DNA of 64,000 bases from Rhabditophanes sp. KR3021 (lineage: Eukaryota; Nematoda; Chromadorea; Rhabditida; Alloionematidae), in the NCBI GenBank assembly GCA_963281155.1, contig CAUJLY010000001.1, forward strand, positions 1,488,001 to 1,552,000, written 5' to 3'. Positions 33,299 to 47,189 of this stretch are shown one piece after another. The translations under genes were made by a program, and so were the position numbers. Positions within the stretch are counted from its first letter, which is position 1; every line of letters starts with the position of its first letter. Under the pieces are notes generated by a model. The model was not told the DNA's origin, searched no databases, and saw only the letters and a list, made by a program, of their open reading frames with translations.

Positions 33299-34526
33299 TT
33301 AATTTCTAGCATCTCTGTAATTTTCTTTGGCTTCTAAGCACTTTTCTAAGAGGACATCGACAAATTGAGAAGTTGTGGTGGTTCCCCCGATATCTTCGGT
33401 ATGAAGAGTCTTAATACACAAAGTATCGTAGAGAGCATCACTGATGATATTGGCATGTGCGTGGAGGCCGATGTATCTGATCATGTCGACTCCAGCTCTG
33501 ATGAAGGCTGTTGGGTTGGCTTTGTTTTTTCCGATTAAATCCATTCCGGTGTTTCTGGTGCCCTAAAATGTTTGATTTATAAACCATTTAAGTTCAACGT
33601 ACCGATTCGAAGACAGCATATTTATGACCAATGTTCATTCCCGAAACAAGTCCTGGTCCACCAACAATTCCACATGCGATATTACAGAGGATATTGCCGT
33701 ACAAGTTAGGCATTACCATAATATCAAATTGGCTTGGATTACTGACTAGTTGCATCGAGGCATTATCGACAATCATAGCCTCAAACTCGATTTGTGGATA
33801 TTCAGCTTTTGCCATTTCGGTACAGATAGACAGGAAAAGGCCGTCAGAGACTTTTTGGATGTTAGCTTTGTGAACAGCGGTAACTTTTTTTCTTCCGTGA
33901 ATAAGAGCATATTCGAATGCAAATCTACAGATTCTTTCCAACTTCACACGGGTACAGATTTTGAGGGATTCGACTACTCCTGGAACGGCTTCGTGTTCGT
34001 GACCGGAATACTCTCCTTCGGTGTTTTCTCTGACAACGACAACGTTGACTCCTGAATGCCTGGATGGGATAGTTGGGACTGAGACGCAATGAACGACATT
34101 GGCATACAAGTCAAGTCTTCTTCTTAATTCTAAATTAATGGACTTTGAAAGGGGATTTCTGTAATCAGTGTCCATGGATCCCTTAAGACCAACTCCGTTG
34201 CGTTTAATTGAGACGATAGCATTTTCAAGTTCAGTTTCAGTAGTATTTGGATTAGATGTTAACTGACAATCTTCGAAATCAACTGGAACTTGGCAAAAAT
34301 TGAATATTCTCTTGACTATCTCTAACATTTCCGGCCCGATCCCATCTCCTGGAATAGCTGTGACTGTGTGTCTTCCCCCATAACTGGCAAAAGATGCGTT
34401 TTTACTCTTGAGTATTGGTGAACGAAAACGGTCTCTTTCTGTGTGGATGGATAAAACTTGCGTTGAAGTCAAGTTTCTGCTGATGGTGTTGGCAAAACTT
34501 AAGGTCTTTGGAAGGCGTGAAAGCAT
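33299..34526 (-). CDS. IDH3G: NAD-dependent isocitrate dehydrogenase, gamma-type regulatory subunit
   Basis: Minus-strand exons 34526-33603 and 33562-33299 (40-nt intron, phase 0) give about 395 residues. A mitochondrial-targeting N-terminus rich in Ser, Arg and Leu precedes [17 protein letters not shown]. Next come [86 protein letters not shown] and [18 protein letters not shown]. The VPVDFE and VESLKI patterns favour gamma over alpha or beta. As part of the matrix heterotetramer it converts isocitrate to 2-oxoglutarate in the TCA cycle, with gamma acting in allosteric control. A TTTATTTACAG acceptor ends six bases before the ATG, a likely trans-splice site. The final segment (after ANPTA) is more diverged than the rest. 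Confidence 0.93.
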
Positions 34527-34937
34527 CGCTGTCTGTAAATAAAAATATGATTAGACAGGTTTAATAAACAAAAAAAGATAATAATGCTTCCATTTGATAA
34601 GATAAAAATATTTTAAATTTAATGTCGTTGTATCTTACGTGGAAGGTTTTGGTATCAAGATGTATTGCAAAATTTGAATTTTAAGTGTAGATCATTTTAA
34701 TGCAAATAGGCCTCGACGCAACCAGTAAAAAAACTATCGAGTACCACATTTCAAAAAACTCTAAAATCAAGCAATTGAAAGATTGCCTTTTACTTATTTA
34801 CACAGTAGCCTACTTAAAATCAGACATAATGTTTTAATGAATGAATAACAATTTTATGAACATTTAATTTATAATTAAACAATCTGTTCAAATTTGCTAA
34901 CCCATTAATATTGCATAATTAAAGTTAAAATGGCTTG
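34527..34937. other. Divergent spacer, IDH gamma / Cys-Pro-rich gene
   Basis: AT-rich shared upstream region of two divergently transcribed genes. Apart from the TATA box of the right-hand gene I see no specific element. Confidence 0.5.
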
Positions 34938-34944
34938 TATAAAA
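34938..34944 (+). promoter_or_regulatory. TATA box of Cys/Pro-rich gene
   Basis: TATAAAA lies 37 bases upstream of the ATG at 34975, a canonical core-promoter position if the leader is very short. Confidence 0.45.
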
Positions 34945-34974
34945 GAAAACTTAAATTGGGATAAGACATGAAGA

Positions 34975-35556
34975 ATGCTTCTGTTTATACTATTGCCTTG
35001 TTTTTACTCTTTTGCTGTGTTGATTTCTTCACAAGAAGACTCTTTGGATAACACGCTGGATGCTCTTAATGGAACTTTGAATGAAACTTTGATTGCAGAA
35101 ATAGCACAAATTATTGAGCCTAAGGTTGAGCCAAATACTTCTTGTTTCTTTAGAAGGTGTCATAGTCGTAATCATTGTACACACAAGCCGCCATCTCCTT
35201 GCCCATCTTGTCCAACATGCCCACCACAAGTAACATGTCCTCCACCACTTCCCTGCCCTCGATGCCCTGACTGCATCTGCCCAGCATGTCCTCCGGTACC
35301 ATGGCCGACAAGACCTCCAGTACCATGCCCAACAAGACCTCCATTTCCAGATGTTTGCGATAGATGCGAAAACAACTGCAAAAGGAACAAACTTTGCCCA
35401 AGCGGTCAATTTCCCAAATACCATGATGGGCATTGTTATTGTGCTTGTGATATTGAACGATGCGATAATTTCGAAGAAGTATGTTCTCGTCAAAGATGTC
35501 TCGATGGATTCAAACCTACTGTTTGTGGTGATTTCTGCATTTGTAAGCAATGCTGA
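34975..35556 (+). CDS. Secreted cysteine/proline-rich protein
   Basis: Single exon, 193 residues. A signal peptide (MLLFILLPCFYSFAVLISS) precedes an acidic Leu/Asn region with N-glycosylation sites (NGT, NET). The middle (about 75-125) consists of Cys-Pro repeats of the form CPSCPTCPP and CPRCPDCICPACPP, then two PTRPP repeats (VPWPTRPPVPCPTRPP). The C-terminal 70 residues carry about 16 cysteines in C-x-x-C and C-x-C pairs, resembling EGF/TIL-like or cuticular extracellular domains. Composition suggests a disulphide-crosslinked extracellular or cuticle-associated protein; no family was identified. An earlier ATG (34968) is out of frame. A PolyA-like AATAAA is not obvious nearby. Confidence 0.7.
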   Translation: MLLFILLPCFYSFAVLISSQEDSLDNTLDALNGTLNETLIAEIAQIIEPKVEPNTSCFFRRCHSRNHCTHKPPSPCPSCPTCPPQVTCPPPLPCPRCPDCICPACPPVPWPTRPPVPCPTRPPFPDVCDRCENNCKRNKLCPSGQFPKYHDGHCYCACDIERCDNFEEVCSRQRCLDGFKPTVCGDFCICKQC

Positions 35557-38500
35557 GAAACGTTGCAAAGAATACATCAAAAGATTTGCATTCATTCATA
35601 TATTTTTGATTATAAACTATTTGATGCTTTGTAATTTCTTGGAAATAATCAGAAAAGTAAATACATATATATAAATTATGATCTACTATTTGCTAGTTAA
35701 CCTCATCGTTGCATGGTTCCTTCTAGGGTATTTTAGGAAACTCCTGAACAGTTATTACTGCTTTTTATTCAATTTGTATGTAATCTATTTACAAAAACTT
35801 TACACACAAAAATGTATTTAATTATACCCTTATACTTTCTGCATTCAAAAAAGTTCAGCAAATTCAAACATTTTCGATTTCTTCAATAACTTCTTACAAT
35901 ATAGGCGATACATTGCAATAACTTAATGATCTAAGTCAAAAACTATTTTGAAAAAAATGAATTGTTGGTTTAGAAATATTATCTAAATATGATAACATAG
36001 CAGCCGAAATTAATGGAAATAATGCCATAATTATCGGTTTAATAACATACATTCTTAAATAATTTATACTTTTAATAACTTCCTTATCTCTGCATCTTGA
36101 CGTGACTGTGAGATCGCTTCTTTGAACTTCTGATCTAAGATAATATAATAGTAAATACTTCCAAAAACAGGTAGATTATCAAAGTTGCATATTCCAAGAT
36201 GAAGAAAAACATTGTTACGGAAGGAAATCTATTTTCAAATATAATGAGAGTTCCATTCGTTCTTTGGAGATCTATTATTCCCATTAATTGCTAATTAATA
36301 TTTCTAATAAATAAAAACAAGTTTTAGTTTCTTTATGACTAATGGCATAATCCGTTTCAGATGGGAGTTCAGTTTTTGGAAGAAATATAAATGAATTGTT
36401 CTGTGAAAGCGAATTTGTTAAAGTACTTTCTTTTAATTGAAGCATTTATTTATAAATTGTGATCATCTACATACAAACTAATGTTTTGGGCTATTTTTAT
36501 TATTCATTTGAGAAGTTGTTTATGTTTAATGATTATTATGGCATGCCAATTTTCCATTCAGTTGTGTATTAGAACGGATTCAACAAAATTAAAGTTAATC
36601 ACTGCTCTCGATTCAAAGCCAAATAAGTCAATTTGTCATGAAGCTTAAAAGGGGTTTCAATTAATTCAAAATGGATTTAACAACCTACTTAATTTCCTTA
36701 ATTGTTCTTTCACAATAAATACACATTTTTATTCAATTTTATAATGTAGTTCTTCAATTGAGTTTCCGGATGTACTTGAAGCTTAAAGGATCAATGACGC
36801 ATTTTGTTTGTTTATATTCTTGCAGGCTCTTAAAGGAACTAACTTTCATAATTAACTTAAATATCAATCATATTCAGTAGAACTGCCAATTGTAAAAACA
36901 ACTTTTTACAGAACAACTATAATTGAATCATAATTTGCCCATGATGACAACTTTTTTTATTACTACAAAGATGTACATAAAACAACCATTCACATTATAT
37001 ATCTTTGGCAAAACACTTAAGTTGAACTATTGTTTACACTTCCTAAACATCTCTTTCTAAAACTTTCTGTGTCATTTAAACAAAAATCGCGTGGTAGCAT
37101 ATCATTAGTTAAATGAAAGGACATTAAGCATACTATTCATTTAGTCACAATTACTTTAAGAACGTACATGAGAAAGGTCATTACGAGATTGCGACACTCA
37201 TTATTAGGATTTTAAAAGTATAATCACTCCACTTAATCATTTTTATGACTATGAAATCATTACATCTTATAAATTCCACCAAAAAATATTAATCATCTAC
37301 GTATTTAAAATCTTTTCAAAAACGTCCTTAATGTACCCACAAACCAATACTCTTTACCAGGTTTCATTTAAAATTTAGCTATCTCCAGTATTTTCCATGT
37401 TTATTTAAAGCATCTATAGTTTGCCTGATTACCAACCGCCATCTTACTTTCATCTTGCTTCCATATTATTTTTAATATTGCAAGAAATCCATCCACTTTT
37501 TTTAAGCTAACTTCCTTCCCAAGTATGTGGGTTTTGAAGATTATTATCCAACATAAAGTCAAACATACCAAAATTACACTTTACACCCTTCTACCAGCGC
37601 CACATATCTTTCATTTCGTTAAATTTATTTCTTGCAAAATAATTTTACGATCATATGCCAATTAATTTAATAACATTTTCTTTTTAATATTATTTAATCA
37701 GGAAAAGTATGTATTTTTTACCTCATTTTGTGGAAAATAATTCAAATAAAGTTAAGATACCATTTCAATGAATGTGAATTTGTGGGGAAAATACTGATTC
37801 AATTAAGTCTAAACATTCCCAAAGTACAGCTGCCCCAACATAAGTGCCAACAGAATCAGGAAAAGCTTATGCCCTTATTTAAGAAACACGATTAACAAAA
37901 ACACATACATTGCTCACAATAGTTTATAATACAATGACACTTTGTAGTATCCTTTGCAAGCAACCAAAAAATTACTTTATTCACGCACTATCAAAAAAAT
38001 TATTTGAACTATACCACAACAGAACGAATATGTACACACGCATTCGGCTTAATTTTTATTTGTTTAAGGGAGTGAATAGACTCTTATATTCTGTTGTTTG
38101 ACGGCCTATTCCGTTAAGATAACATTATAAAATTAAATCTTTTATGGTATTTACATTTTTTAAGAAAGATTTTAAATTAAACTTTTACACCCTCAACTGG
38201 TCAGCACATTTTTTTAAAAGTCTCTTCCCCTTTTTATTTATCATCATACTGGTTTGCCTTATGAATAAAGTGAGGGTGTGGAATTTATTAGAAGTTTCTA
38301 TTTTCAATTATTGCTTCCTCAATTATACGTCTATTAATTGAACTTCACGCCTTCTTGCTCTTTGAATTTAATATTTTAAAAACATATGTAAAAGTGTTTC
38401 TTTTCGACTTATCACTTAACAAGTTTGATTTATGTAAAAAATGCTAACCAATATCCAACTTTAATTCATTTTAAACATCAAAGCACTTTGACACATTCCT

Positions 38501-41500
38501 TGAACATCTTATATTTTCCAAATTTCAGTTAATATATGTTGCAAAAATTAATTAGCAATAATTCAGAAAAAATTACTTACTAATTCATTAATCTCCTGTC
38601 AAGTTAGGTTGTTTTCGTTAATCAGCGGTGAACGAATAAATTAAATATGTTAGCAGTTATATTAAGAGATTTTCAGCCGACAAAATGTGTTTGTTATAAT
38701 TTATTAATGTCTATTATAAAGAACATAATGAATGTTCAAATCACTTCCAAGTAAAAAAGATTAATATGTATCTATATTTTCAACCTCACAAATAACAAAA
38801 TATTACCTCAACTTTATTTTTTATGTTTTGTGACATTTTTTGAAGTGATTATACATATTTGAGGGTTATTAAAAATGATGATTCGGGTTATCCTTCAGGT
38901 CCCAACAAATATTCATTTAATGTTGACTTTTCCTAATTTACAGTATTTAAAAAATAGAGAAAGCTATTTTTACAGTTTGATTGTTATTGTACAATACTCA
39001 TACTGCATAATGAAAAGATGTTAATTTACAGATATACGTTTTTTATCCGAAGTTGTGGCATGCTTATTTGCGAAATAAAGCTAATTACTGATTAAAAAGA
39101 AGTCAATTTTTAATTAACACAACAGCTAATTTATTAAGAGACTTTGGCCATAAAAATGTAAATGAAAAATATTAATCATCGTGGTTCAAGTTTTTATTGG
39201 TTCTTTTTACTAATTAATAATTATTACTTGCAAGGTCTATCTGCGTTAGGAGGCTATTTTATAGCACCAAAAAAGAAGAATTATATCTTTCCTACAAATG
39301 CATCTTAATCCATTTAACAGAGAGGAAGTGACTAGATACACACCACTTCAACCAAAAGTCACAATCTTCAAACTTTTTAAATACAAATTTATCACCCCAA
39401 ATTTAACTAATTTAAATTTTGAAGCTCCTTTTCATGGCCTTATCAAAGGAGGACCAAAGAACTACATATAATCTACATACAATCATAATAACATTTCCTT
39501 TGAACATTGCCAAATGTTTCCTTTTTAATCTGTACTATGATATACACATATTTATACATTCATCTTTTATTTTGTTTTCTTTTCTTCAACCATTCTAATA
39601 CATGTCAACTTTTGTCAAGCACTGACATATTATTTTCTGTATTTTTTGAACTACAAAAAAGTTAATATTTTTAATACATGGCTTCATCCCATTTTTTAGC
39701 ATTCTTATTCAAATCCTCTGCTTTAACAAAAAAGTGAATATCTTTTATTTGTTTTGTTGCAAACGTCTGTACATCTACATCTTTCAATCAAGACAACTAA
39801 ACTGCTTTTTGAAATTTCTTTAAAAATATGCTAGCTTACTTTAATTATCTTTTAAAGAGGAACATATATTCAAATCATCTCCAACAAATGTATCTCCATC
39901 GGTGGTATATATTCACATACAATTTACATATCTTATTTGGATTAAATAAAGGCAAAATACAATTCATTAAGAAATATCTAAATACACACGTTAGTTGACA
40001 ACTCTTTTTGTTCTAGGAAAATAAATATAACTTTTTATATATTTATTTCCAAAATTAGTATTAACTTTACGCGCTTTTAAATAGCATATTTTTTGCATGT
40101 CTGGAGTAATTTTTATGGTTATGCCAATTTAATTAATAGCATGCAAATAAATTTGTATGACTTGTCAAGGAGCCCGTCAATGTGGCGGTGGAGTTTAGTA
40201 AAAAGACAGGTGCTTGTGGAAAGTATTAAGTTATTCGTTTTGTATGCAACCACTTCATATATTCATTCCCTTTTTACCCATTAAGCATAATGTTTTATTA
40301 AAATAGTAAGTTTTCAACTGATTTATTCCATTTTCAATGCAGCCTACAACAAATGTGTTCTATCTTGGTTTTTATAAAAACTTTTCATTTCATCAAAAAT
40401 ATTTTACATTTTTTATTACATCTCCAAAACAATCTTCTAATAAACATTAAATTAATACATATCTCCTTGCCTTTCTTCTGGTAACCGTACCAACATTGCT
40501 ATCCCTTCTTATTTTGCCTCATCAAAAACAAAGATGTCAACATTTTGTGTTTCTTCAAGTATATTTTAAAACAACATACTTTTATTTTTCGACAAAATTT
40601 CATCTAAAGTTTAACCGTACCGTTGAACACATCTGATTCATGACATCCTATTGAATAAAGCCACGAGAGGAAGTAGAAGGCAGGTTCCCTTTACCATATC
40701 ATACCTTTCAAAGCTCTATTGTCTGAAAAAAGAAATGTTTACATTACCTGATGATGTTCTATATTTGACGTTTTTATCGTTCTACTTTGGTGTGAAAGTT
40801 TATTTTTGTTTTTATCAATTTGTTGTGTACCTGTTTTTAGGTTAATTAAATTTTTTTAGTTTAATAAAGGTGTGCTGCGAGTTTGGGAAGTTCCCAGAAT
40901 TTCTTTTTTTCCTCTTATACTTTTCTTGTTACTTTTCGTGGATATTAAGAACTTCATAAATAAAAATTTAAAATAACTTCTGCTAAGAAAGCCATAACCA
41001 ATTCCAATAAAAGATTATGCCTATTTGTCCCGCCAAAGAAGTAAAAAAAAATTAATTTAGTTATTTTTAAACTTCAAAATGTAGGTGAATATTTAATTAT
41101 TTTATTGTATTGTTTAAAGTTATGAAGAAAGTCACGCATACCCAAGCAAAAGACCTTTTTGATAATAAATTTGCGTTTTATCAACTTTCAGACAGCCCCA
41201 ATGTGTTTATTATTTTAATACTTTTTTATTTTATCATAGGAAAAGATCCCAGGATGTAGGTACATTTTACTTATCTCTTCGTTGCACACATGTTTTTAAA
41301 TTTTTGCTATATTTACACTCCATTAATTGGGCATTTCACTGTCGCCTGATTAGGTTGGCTCCACTCTTGTACCCCATTAATACAATAAAAATTTTAATTT
41401 AAAACTAATATATCCAAAAAATTGGAGTCATTTTAAAAATGCAAAGCTGATTTAATAGGCACCGAGATGTATATGGCCTGCTATAATATGATTCTTAATT

Positions 41501-42515
41501 AACATGATTAAAGTTAATTTGAAATAGAGGTAAACATTTTGCCAGAAGCCACGTAACAAGGTGGACCTCTAGATCTTATATTATTTTCGCTATTGAAATA
41601 AATGTTAATTTCTTATTTGAGCTTCCAAATGTAATATTATTCTACCCTAGGAGCACAGTTTTTTGTTATAACAATTTTTTTCATTAATACAACAGAAATA
41701 TTTAACATTCGTATTCATTAAAATGCATTAACAGAATACCTTGGCAAATGTTTTTCATCCTATAATGGAATAACTTGATATTTAAACAATTTGTAGACAA
41801 TTTCAGGCCTTTTTATAAATACAAAACATATTTCAATTAAAAACATGTGTATAATAATTTTTTTGATATTTAAAGAATAATATTAATATCTTTTATTTAC
41901 TCAATACTATAAATTCATTATAACTAAGCGTCATTTGTGAAGAATTTCCATTTACAATTTAAATAATTGGAATATTTAGTTTTTGACCATATTTAGATAA
42001 ACATTTCATAGTTATGTGTGTTGCTTTTCTAAATTTCAAAAAATTGGCATTACGCATGACATCAACCAACCGCCTCTCCATCATTTTTAAGACAATCAAC
42101 TTTTATGGTACAAAAAATGTCTTTCACTTTATCATGTTTCAAGGTAACTTTTTAGGCATTCTAAATACTTTCATAAAGTACCTCCGACTTTATTCGCCCT
42201 TCATGTGAACTTAAAAAGGATTTAGAACGGTTATGATTTACAAAAAATGAATTTAAATTACATTCACCTAATTTACTTATAAACCCATTTGACTAAACAT
42301 AATTACGTCAAAAACGTCTATTCAATTCCACGAAAGATATTACAACCAGAGCGTTTTTTAATAGGTTTCTTAAAGCTTGACACCTATCAAAAACTCAGTC
42401 ACTCCCATTGACGTCAACTTGGACTTTGTTATCTATCATCTTTTCCTTAAAACATAACATTTTGCTTTTTAGTCCACCAAAGCTATTACACTTTATTTAT
42501 AAGACGTTCAAGATT
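35557..42515. other. Gene desert, 7 kb
   Basis: Seven kilobases of AT-rich sequence. The longest frames (60-65 codons at 37910, 38144, 40093, 40651, 42014) are Phe/Ile/Leu-rich, unpaired with splice partners and resemble nothing. No tRNA, rRNA, transposon ends or tandem arrays were recognised. It may be the regulatory region of the downstream neuropeptide-receptor-like gene or hold noncoding RNA. Confidence 0.55.
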
Positions 42516-44427
42516 ATGTTCGCGGCAAATTTGTCTGACACGACGTCTATGTCGGTCTTGGCAACACTACCTTTGAATGAGGTTGATTCAGAGGTGCCAT
42601 CACCTCTTTTGTCGGATTATATTGAAATGAGTTATTTGGCTCTGGTTTTGTTGATTGGGGTTCCACTTAACATCAAGGTTTTGCTGAATTTATTTCATTC
42701 TCTGAATGACAGAAATCTTCAGAATTCAGCTAAAGTAAGTCAAATCTTCAATAAATTAAAATACATCTTCTAGGCTCAACGTCGCTTTACCCTCCTCAAA
42801 ATCCACTTAAACATATCGGATCTCGGTATCCTTCTCATCAACGCTCTCGGCAAAATGGTCTGGCTCTTTTCATATCAATGGTTTGGTGGAGACTTAATGT
42901 GTCGTATCTTCAATTTCCTTAACATGTTCACCCTCTACTTGTCCTCCAACATCATTGTAATCATCGCCTTAGATCGCCTGCGTAATGTCCTCCACGCCAA
43001 ACAAATCAGAAACCCAGTCGTTGACTTGATGGTTATTAAGCAATTAATCTTAACTGCCTACATCCTAGCTCTTTTCTGGTCATTGCCGCAACTTTATGTT
43101 TGGGAGGTTCAAAATATCTTTCCAGACGTTCCAGGTGGTTGGTATCAGTGTACGGATGTTTGGTCACTCAGAAAAAGATTCGAAACCATCTATGCTCTCA
43201 GAACCTCCTATATAGACCAAGTGATGTTTATGAACAATTCCGAACTTATCTATAATATTTCCCACTTGGTTTTGGTTTTCTGGGGACCTATTACAATTTT
43301 GTTGGTTGCTTATGCCATCATCGCCGTCAAGGTTATTCATTACTCTTTGTCAGTGCCGGGCAGAGCCCAACAACAACTTACCTGCAGACCAAATGTTGAT
43401 ACGGAACAAAGTACTGCCTGTGTTGGAGAATCTGCTTTGGAATCAGGAGGTAGATTGAACGACAACGATGGTTCAAAGGACATCGTCGATCGGCTTGATT
43501 TGGAAAAAAGTGCACGTAGATCTACTTTCCCCTTCACCAGACAACTCAAAGAAACTTTAACCACTGAAACAGAAAATCTCCTTTCAACTACCGACAAACC
43601 AGCTCCCACTGAACCTGATACCACTTCCTTACCTTCCAGAAGAGGGTTCAAATCCTATTCCAAAAATATCCCCTCTCTCATCAGTGGCATCTTCACCAAA
43701 GGCTCGTCCAAAATCCTCTCAACTAATAATAGTAAGTTTTTAAAAATTAAATCTAATCCCCTGGACGAAAGCTAAACCACTTGATTAAGTGAACAACCAC
43801 CCATAACGCCAATAATTGGATTTAGTTTGAAATGGTAGCGTAATAGCATGAATAAATTCGTGTGAAACTATAAACCTTTGTACAAACAATTGAGACATTT
43901 TTTAAGGATACTACTTTTTTGGTTCTTTTAGGGATTAAATTCTTTTTATAGAACGTATCGTATTTTATGTGGATTCATTAGCTTGTAAATAAATAGAAAT
44001 TATAAGTGTGTTCGAAGTAGCTTAAATGATCACACTTTCAATGACAAAAGGGAGATTGTTGTTTAGGGCAAAGAGATTAATTTTAATTCTTATAGATTCT
44101 TTGCCAAAAAGCTCGCTCACGTGTGCACCAGTAATTGAAAAAAGATTGACGATCAACAGCCACCTATTCACCAAGTACAAGAAAAAAAGCCACAAACAAC
44201 CTAAGCCAGTACAGGGATGGAAAAAACAAATAAGATCTAAAGTATTCAGAACTACGTTCCTCGTCATCTTTGGCCATATCATCTTTTGGTTGCCTTTTAA
44301 TTTGATGTCATTGATGAAATATGCTAATCCAGGACTGTATGAAGAAATGAACGATCATACTAATTACCTCAAGGATGCGCAATACTTCTTGACTATTATC
44401 AATCCATTTTTATATGGGTTTAATTAG
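42516..44427 (+). CDS. Rhodopsin-class GPCR, GnRH/AKH-receptor-like
   Basis: Exons 42516-42734, 42774-43731 and 44096-44427 give 502 residues. TM1 is at about 50-70. LNISDLG is the TM2 D motif. WFGGDLMCRIFNFLNMF is TM3 with its disulphide cysteine, and ALDRLRNVL is a DRY variant. FWSLPQLYVWEV in TM4-ECL2 resembles the PQLY of GnRH/AKH/vasopressin-type receptors, a group expanded in nematodes. TM5 is followed by a very long third loop (about 262-436) rich in Ser/Thr/Pro that spans the 364-nt intron. TM6 has FWLPFN and TM7 has NPFLYGFN, then a stop, so there is no cytoplasmic tail. A peptide ligand and G-protein coupling are expected; the exact subfamily is uncertain. C-ending codons dominate exon 2. 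Confidence 0.83.
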
Positions 44428-47189
44428 GATAGTTCTATTTTTAAAGCTTAGGTGGGCAATAAATTTGGGGTTCCGGACGTAATTTTCATGTATCTCAAAT
44501 TGTAAATTATTACTTGATGGTCTTTTAACGACACCAATGTTAGCTTTGATGGAGCATATATCGAAACAATTTAATATTACCCTTTAACTTATTAAAAACA
44601 ACTTTAAATTCAATTATAAAACTACGGATAAACAAGTTAACCTTCTATTGATACTAATTTTGTCACAACACTTTTTAACAAAACAGTATTACAAACATCA
44701 TTTCATGGAATGAAGACAAATCTTTTTATTAAGCTATTTCAAACACGTAATCGTTTAATATTTTGCATTATCATTTCCTTTATTATTACATATTTTTTAC
44801 TTATCTCATTATAAGTATATTTCTTCATTTATATGTATATGTTTCTTATTATTATTAATGTGTAAATATGATATTTATATAAAAATAAATATATGATTGC
44901 TTTCATTATTTGATGTAATATAGCTTTTTTATTTGTCTTAAAGATGTTTTATTTCCGAAAGATTTGTGTAACGGCATGTCAGATAGTTATTAAAGATTAA
45001 CTATTTTTTGGGCATTTATAAACTTTTAGTTGAAATGGTAATGATACAAATTTAGGCTAAATCTTTTTTAAAAAAAGATATTGAATCATAATTAGGAAGA
45101 TTTAAAGGGTAACTCTAAAAAAATCAAGGACATTTACTTATTCACTCTTCAAAAATGCTATTCTTGAAACAATGCTGCAATTAGTCTTCAAAAAAGACTT
45201 CCCTTCTCACTGTACTTCAAATCACTTATTTCCTGTTACTAATACTCGGGTGACAGTACAAATACTTCTCCTGAGGATTATTTTTAAATTCCATAATATC
45301 ATGCCATTTTTTATAGAATTTGACTTTGCATCATCTTATATTCTTTACCAGGGTTTGTTTTAATAAAAAGTAAGTTTATTAAAATTGCATACTCGAACTT
45401 TTTATGAATGTCCTATAAACTTTATTATTTTTAAGAAAAAACAAGTCGCAGAAGTTATTTTGTTGGTTTTGTATTAGGGAAATTAGACTTACGACTTTTT
45501 TGGTAATTAAGTGAAATTAGATTTTTTGAACTTACAATTTTTCAGGCTCTTGTTCAAAATAAAAGAATTAATTACCGGTTCGTGTGATATGTTTGTGAGG
45601 AAATCAATTTTTGTAAAAGAACTTGTTATTCTTCAAAACTTCCTCTTTTAACCAGATTCTTTCACTACATTTTATTAAACTCTTGCTAAACCCTCTTAAA
45701 CAACGAAATTCATAAGGTAACATTCACCGTACTCTGATTAGAGTATTTTTAAACTCAAAAAGTAGAAGTTACGATTTTAGTTCTTAAAGTATAATTCTTC
45801 ATTCCTCTAAATAATGTATAATTGTCTTGAAAATAAACTTATAACCAACATAAGGCCCTTCCAGGTGGTCTCTTTCTTTGAAAATCTTACTTAATTATGA
45901 TATGCCAGCAAAATAACAATTTTCCGGACATTCTCCTTATACATTAAATTTAATTACCACATCTCTCTAGTCTTTAGTTTTCTACTCACTAATTAAAATT
46001 AACCCAATTAGTATTCATACAGTAATAAGGGAAAAGGCTCTTTAGGCATTCTTTAGTTTCTTGGAATGACTGCAGAATTGATAGCTCAAAACGCCGAAGG
46101 AGATGAATACAGATTTTATCAGTACACTTTTTCAGATGTTGTTGAGATAGCTTTTCTTTTAGTAGTTTCATTTGTTACAATTCTAAAAATAAATTAAATA
46201 CTCAACTTTATTAGATCTACCACATCAATCCCTAGACTAATTGAATCTGAGCGAATAAAATAGTCTGTTCGATTATTCAAAATCACATCTTGGTAAGCTA
46301 AATTGGTGGATGTATTGTCATTAAAGCAGCACCATGTAATGACTCCATAAACAAAACACTCCAATATCATTTATAATCTTGACTTCACTCAATTTTTCTT
46401 TTTTGCAAATAAGAAGCCACATCTGGGAGCATAATTAGTGGAAATATAAGTTTTTGTCTTTATTATATAGAATTTATGACGCCTCGGCTATTTCCAGTAA
46501 TTCAGGAAATACGAAAAAGGTATCTTATTTAGACGGAAGGAAATTATTATGAAGCATTTACAAAGGTATTCTGAACAAGGGTGCTACTGATAAACAGATT
46601 TATTCTTAAAGAAGAAAGTTAAACAATGATTGGTTTATTGTTTTAAATGGGTATCAAATAATAATCCTATATTTGTTGCGCATTCATGGAAAATTTTTCT
46701 AATAAACTAAGTTGAACACAATTGTAATTGATCTTCCGGCCAATGAGTCATTCAATAATCATATTATCATTCGTTTGACATCCTAATCGAATAGGTCTAT
46801 TAAGTTGAAAATATAATGTCATTTTTTTATGCTTTCGTCTGCTATAGAATTAGATCTTATAAAAATTATCGAATACTCCTCAAATAAGTATGATGCTCTT
46901 ACATTGCACGCGATGACGATTTGACAATTGTGTTAATAATATTATCAACTCCTTATTCAAACTCCCTAAGAAGTGACAATATAACTACAAATAATGATAA
47001 AAATCACCCTTACTGATTCATCATCAAGTAAAAAATATTCCAGTGAACGAGAAGAAACAAACGTTATCAGTAGAAGTAGACTTTATTCATACAAGAATAT
47101 ATAATTAGTTTTCTTTTTATATTGAAAAAGTCTACATTTTTATCCAATCAAATATTTTGTATAGTTTGTATTTATTATTTTTAAATAAA
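44428..47189. other. Intergenic, 2.8 kb
   Basis: AT-rich, with an ATAAATATATGATT-type 3' end region near 44885 probably belonging to the GPCR transcript. Short frames at 45172 (plus) and 45989-46171 (minus) have no support. Nothing else recognised. Confidence 0.5.

Noticed and set aside
35029..35595. Long minus-strand ORF antisense to the Cys/Pro-rich gene
   Set aside because: A Trp/Arg-rich shadow of the repeated Cys-Pro codons; the plus frame has the signal peptide and TATA box.
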